This document shows, piece after piece, positions 6,177 to 6,882 of a stretch of DNA of 6,882 nucleotides. The translations under genes and the position numbers were made by a program. The stretch's first letter is position 1. Every line of letters starts with the position of its first letter. The notes under the pieces are model-generated. The model saw only the letters and a list, made by a program, of their open reading frames with translations, searched no databases and was not told the DNA's origin. Source of the DNA: Streptococcaceae bacterium. Its GTDB lineage: Bacteria > Bacillota > Bacilli > Lactobacillales > Streptococcaceae. The stretch covers positions 1-6,882 of the forward strand of contig JAITHN010000076.1 in NCBI GenBank assembly GCA_031279745.1, read 5' to 3'.

Positions 6177-6184
6177 ACACAACT

Positions 6185-6191
6185 CGCCCCC
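6185..6191 (-). promoter_or_regulatory. Ribosome binding site that decides the coiA start
   Basis: The minus strand reads GGGGGCG at 6191-6185. It is the only purine-rich stretch close to the candidate starts and is an imperfect Shine-Dalgarno sequence. From the last G of the run it is 10 bases to ATG 6176 and 4 bases to TTG 6182. A third candidate, ATG 6164, is 22 bases away. Spacing therefore favours 6176. Confidence 0.5.
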
Positions 6192-6208
6192 AAATTTCTA
6201 TTTTTAGC

Positions 6209-6238
6209 GAGCGACGACGTGACCACTTGTCAGCGCTC
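6209..6238. other. Imperfect inverted repeat in the coiA leader
   Basis: GAGCG (6209-6213) pairs with CGCTC (6234-6238), and TGAC (6220-6223) with GTCA (6229-6232) around CACTT. Six unpaired bases lie on one side and one on the other. It sits between the predicted coiA transcription start and its ribosome binding site. It could be a leader hairpin or an operator; no T-tract supports termination. Confidence 0.35.
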
Positions 6239-6261
6239 CCTTTAGAAAGTTACGCAAGAAA

Positions 6262-6290
6262 TTGAAATTATCCGTAGAAACCTTTACACT
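6262..6290 (+). promoter_or_regulatory. Sigma-A-type promoter of rlmN
   Basis: TTGAAA (6262-6267, 5 of 6) and TACACT (6285-6290, 4 of 6) are separated by 17 bases. Predicted start near 6297 leaves a leader of about 17 bases before the rlmN ATG, which carries GGAGG at 6302-6306. It overlaps the divergent coiA promoter candidate almost completely. Confidence 0.68.
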
Positions 6291-6295
6291 AAGAA
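6267..6295 (-). promoter_or_regulatory. Possible coiA promoter with a competence-box-like -10 region
   Basis: On the minus strand TTCTTA (6295-6290, 3 of 6) is 17 bases from GATAAT (6272-6267, 5 of 6). The -10 region overlaps TACGGATA (6276-6269), which differs at one position from the streptococcal competence sigma-factor (ComX) box TACGAATA. Start would be near 6260, giving a leader of about 84 bases. The weak -35 would fit an alternative sigma factor, but this is inference. Confidence 0.4.
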
Positions 6296-6313
6296 AGAAA
6301 TGGAGGCAGTGAA

Positions 6314-6882
6314 ATGAAACCGTCGATTTATGGCTTAACAAGAAATCAGCTCTTAGATTGGAGCTTGGCGAATGGCGAAAAGAAATTTAGAAGCGAACAA
6401 GTGTGGGACTGGTTATACAGAAAACGCGTTCGAAGTTTTGGGGAGATGACCAACCTCTCTAAAGCCTTTATTCAAAAACTAGAAGAGAACTTTTCCCTTA
6501 ACTCGCTGAAACAACTCGTCGTACAAGAAAGTAACGATGGAACTGTCAAATATTTATTTGAACTGGAAGATAAGTTGATGATTGAAACCGTTCTTATGCG
6601 CCAGCATTATGGGCTCAGCGTCTGCGTCACTACACAAGTCGGATGCAACATTGGCTGTACATTTTGCGCTAGCGGTTTGCTAAAAAAACAACGCGACTTA
6701 ACAGCAGGAGAAATCGTTTCTCAAATCATGAAAGTGCAGGAGTATTTCGATGATCGGGGTGAAGACGAACGAGTGAGTCACGTGGTTGTCATGGGGATTG
6801 GAGAACCTTTCGATAATTATGACCACGTCCTCAATTTTCTAAACACGATTAATGATGACTTGGGGCTAGCCATTGGTGCCCG
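6314..6882 (+). CDS. rlmN: Dual-specificity 23S rRNA/tRNA adenine-C2 methyltransferase RlmN (3' part outside window)
   Basis: RlmN is a cytosolic radical-SAM enzyme that methylates C2 of A2503 in 23S rRNA and of A37 in some tRNAs. The visible 189 residues are roughly half of the family's usual length of about 350-370. The N-terminal accessory domain includes KKFRSEQVWDWLYRKRV and MTNLSK. IETVLMR (90-96) precedes VTTQVGCNIGCTFCASG with the CxxxCxxC iron-sulfur motif Cys111, Cys115 and Cys118. GIGEP (161-165) is the SAM-binding GxGEP motif. The methyl-accepting cysteine near the C terminus is beyond the edge. Cfr, the C8 methyltransferase, is related, but the overall sequence closely follows housekeeping RlmN of lactic acid bacteria. 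ATG 6314 has GGAGG seven bases upstream. Confidence 0.96.
   Translation, partial: MKPSIYGLTRNQLLDWSLANGEKKFRSEQVWDWLYRKRVRSFGEMTNLSKAFIQKLEENFSLNSLKQLVVQESNDGTVKYLFELEDKLMIETVLMRQHYGLSVCVTTQVGCNIGCTFCASGLLKKQRDLTAGEIVSQIMKVQEYFDDRGEDERVSHVVVMGIGEPFDNYDHVLNFLNTINDDLGLAIGA

Noticed and set aside
6314..6882. Cfr-type antibiotic-resistance methyltransferase instead of RlmN
   Set aside because: Both share the CxxxCxxC radical-SAM motif, but the N-terminal region and the flanking conserved blocks follow housekeeping RlmN of lactic acid bacteria, and the context is chromosomal.
1..6882. CRISPR array, insertion sequence, prophage or defence system
   Set aside because: No regularly spaced repeats with unique spacers, no transposase, integrase or terminal inverted repeats, and all full genes are recognised housekeeping or competence genes.

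Overview
The window looks like ordinary chromosome of a low-to-moderate GC member of the Firmicutes, most likely order Lactobacillales and possibly Enterococcus/Carnobacteriaceae-like. The HPr and RlmN sequences closely resemble, from memory, the enterococcal proteins. Genes have strong purine-rich ribosome binding sites, promoters are of the housekeeping (sigma-A) type, and the tRNA has no encoded CCA. The genus cannot be fixed without a search.

Layout, left to right. Positions 1-60 hold the last 19 codons of an unidentified plus-strand gene. Positions 61-348 have no convincing gene, only several hairpins, some with T-tracts on the minus strand. A minus-strand tRNA-Thr(GGU) follows at 349-421, with its own promoter at 433-461. 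Next comes the minus-strand operon ptsH-ptsI (2567 to 568), with a clear promoter (2652-2680) and a clear intrinsic terminator (511-546). A 418-base gap, 2568-2985, holds this promoter, A/T tracts, a 25-base direct repeat and a GC-rich hairpin. Upstream of it on the same strand lie pepF (4791-2986) and coiA (6176-5016). The 224-base gap between these two contains two tandem 60-base, hairpin-forming repeats. rlmN diverges on the plus strand from 6314 and runs off the right edge.

Functionally there are four themes. HPr and enzyme I are the general components of the sugar phosphotransferase system (PTS), and HPr also carries the regulatory serine used in carbon catabolite control. CoiA and PepF form a pair also seen side by side in Bacillus and streptococci, where CoiA acts in competence for DNA uptake. 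RlmN is a radical-SAM RNA methyltransferase for 23S rRNA and tRNA. The tRNA supports translation.

I do not see an undescribed multi-gene system here. The points most worth a second look are the tandem repeats before pepF, the interlocked divergent coiA/rlmN promoters with a competence-box-like sequence, a U-U mismatch in the tRNA acceptor stem, and the repeat-bearing gap between pepF and ptsH.
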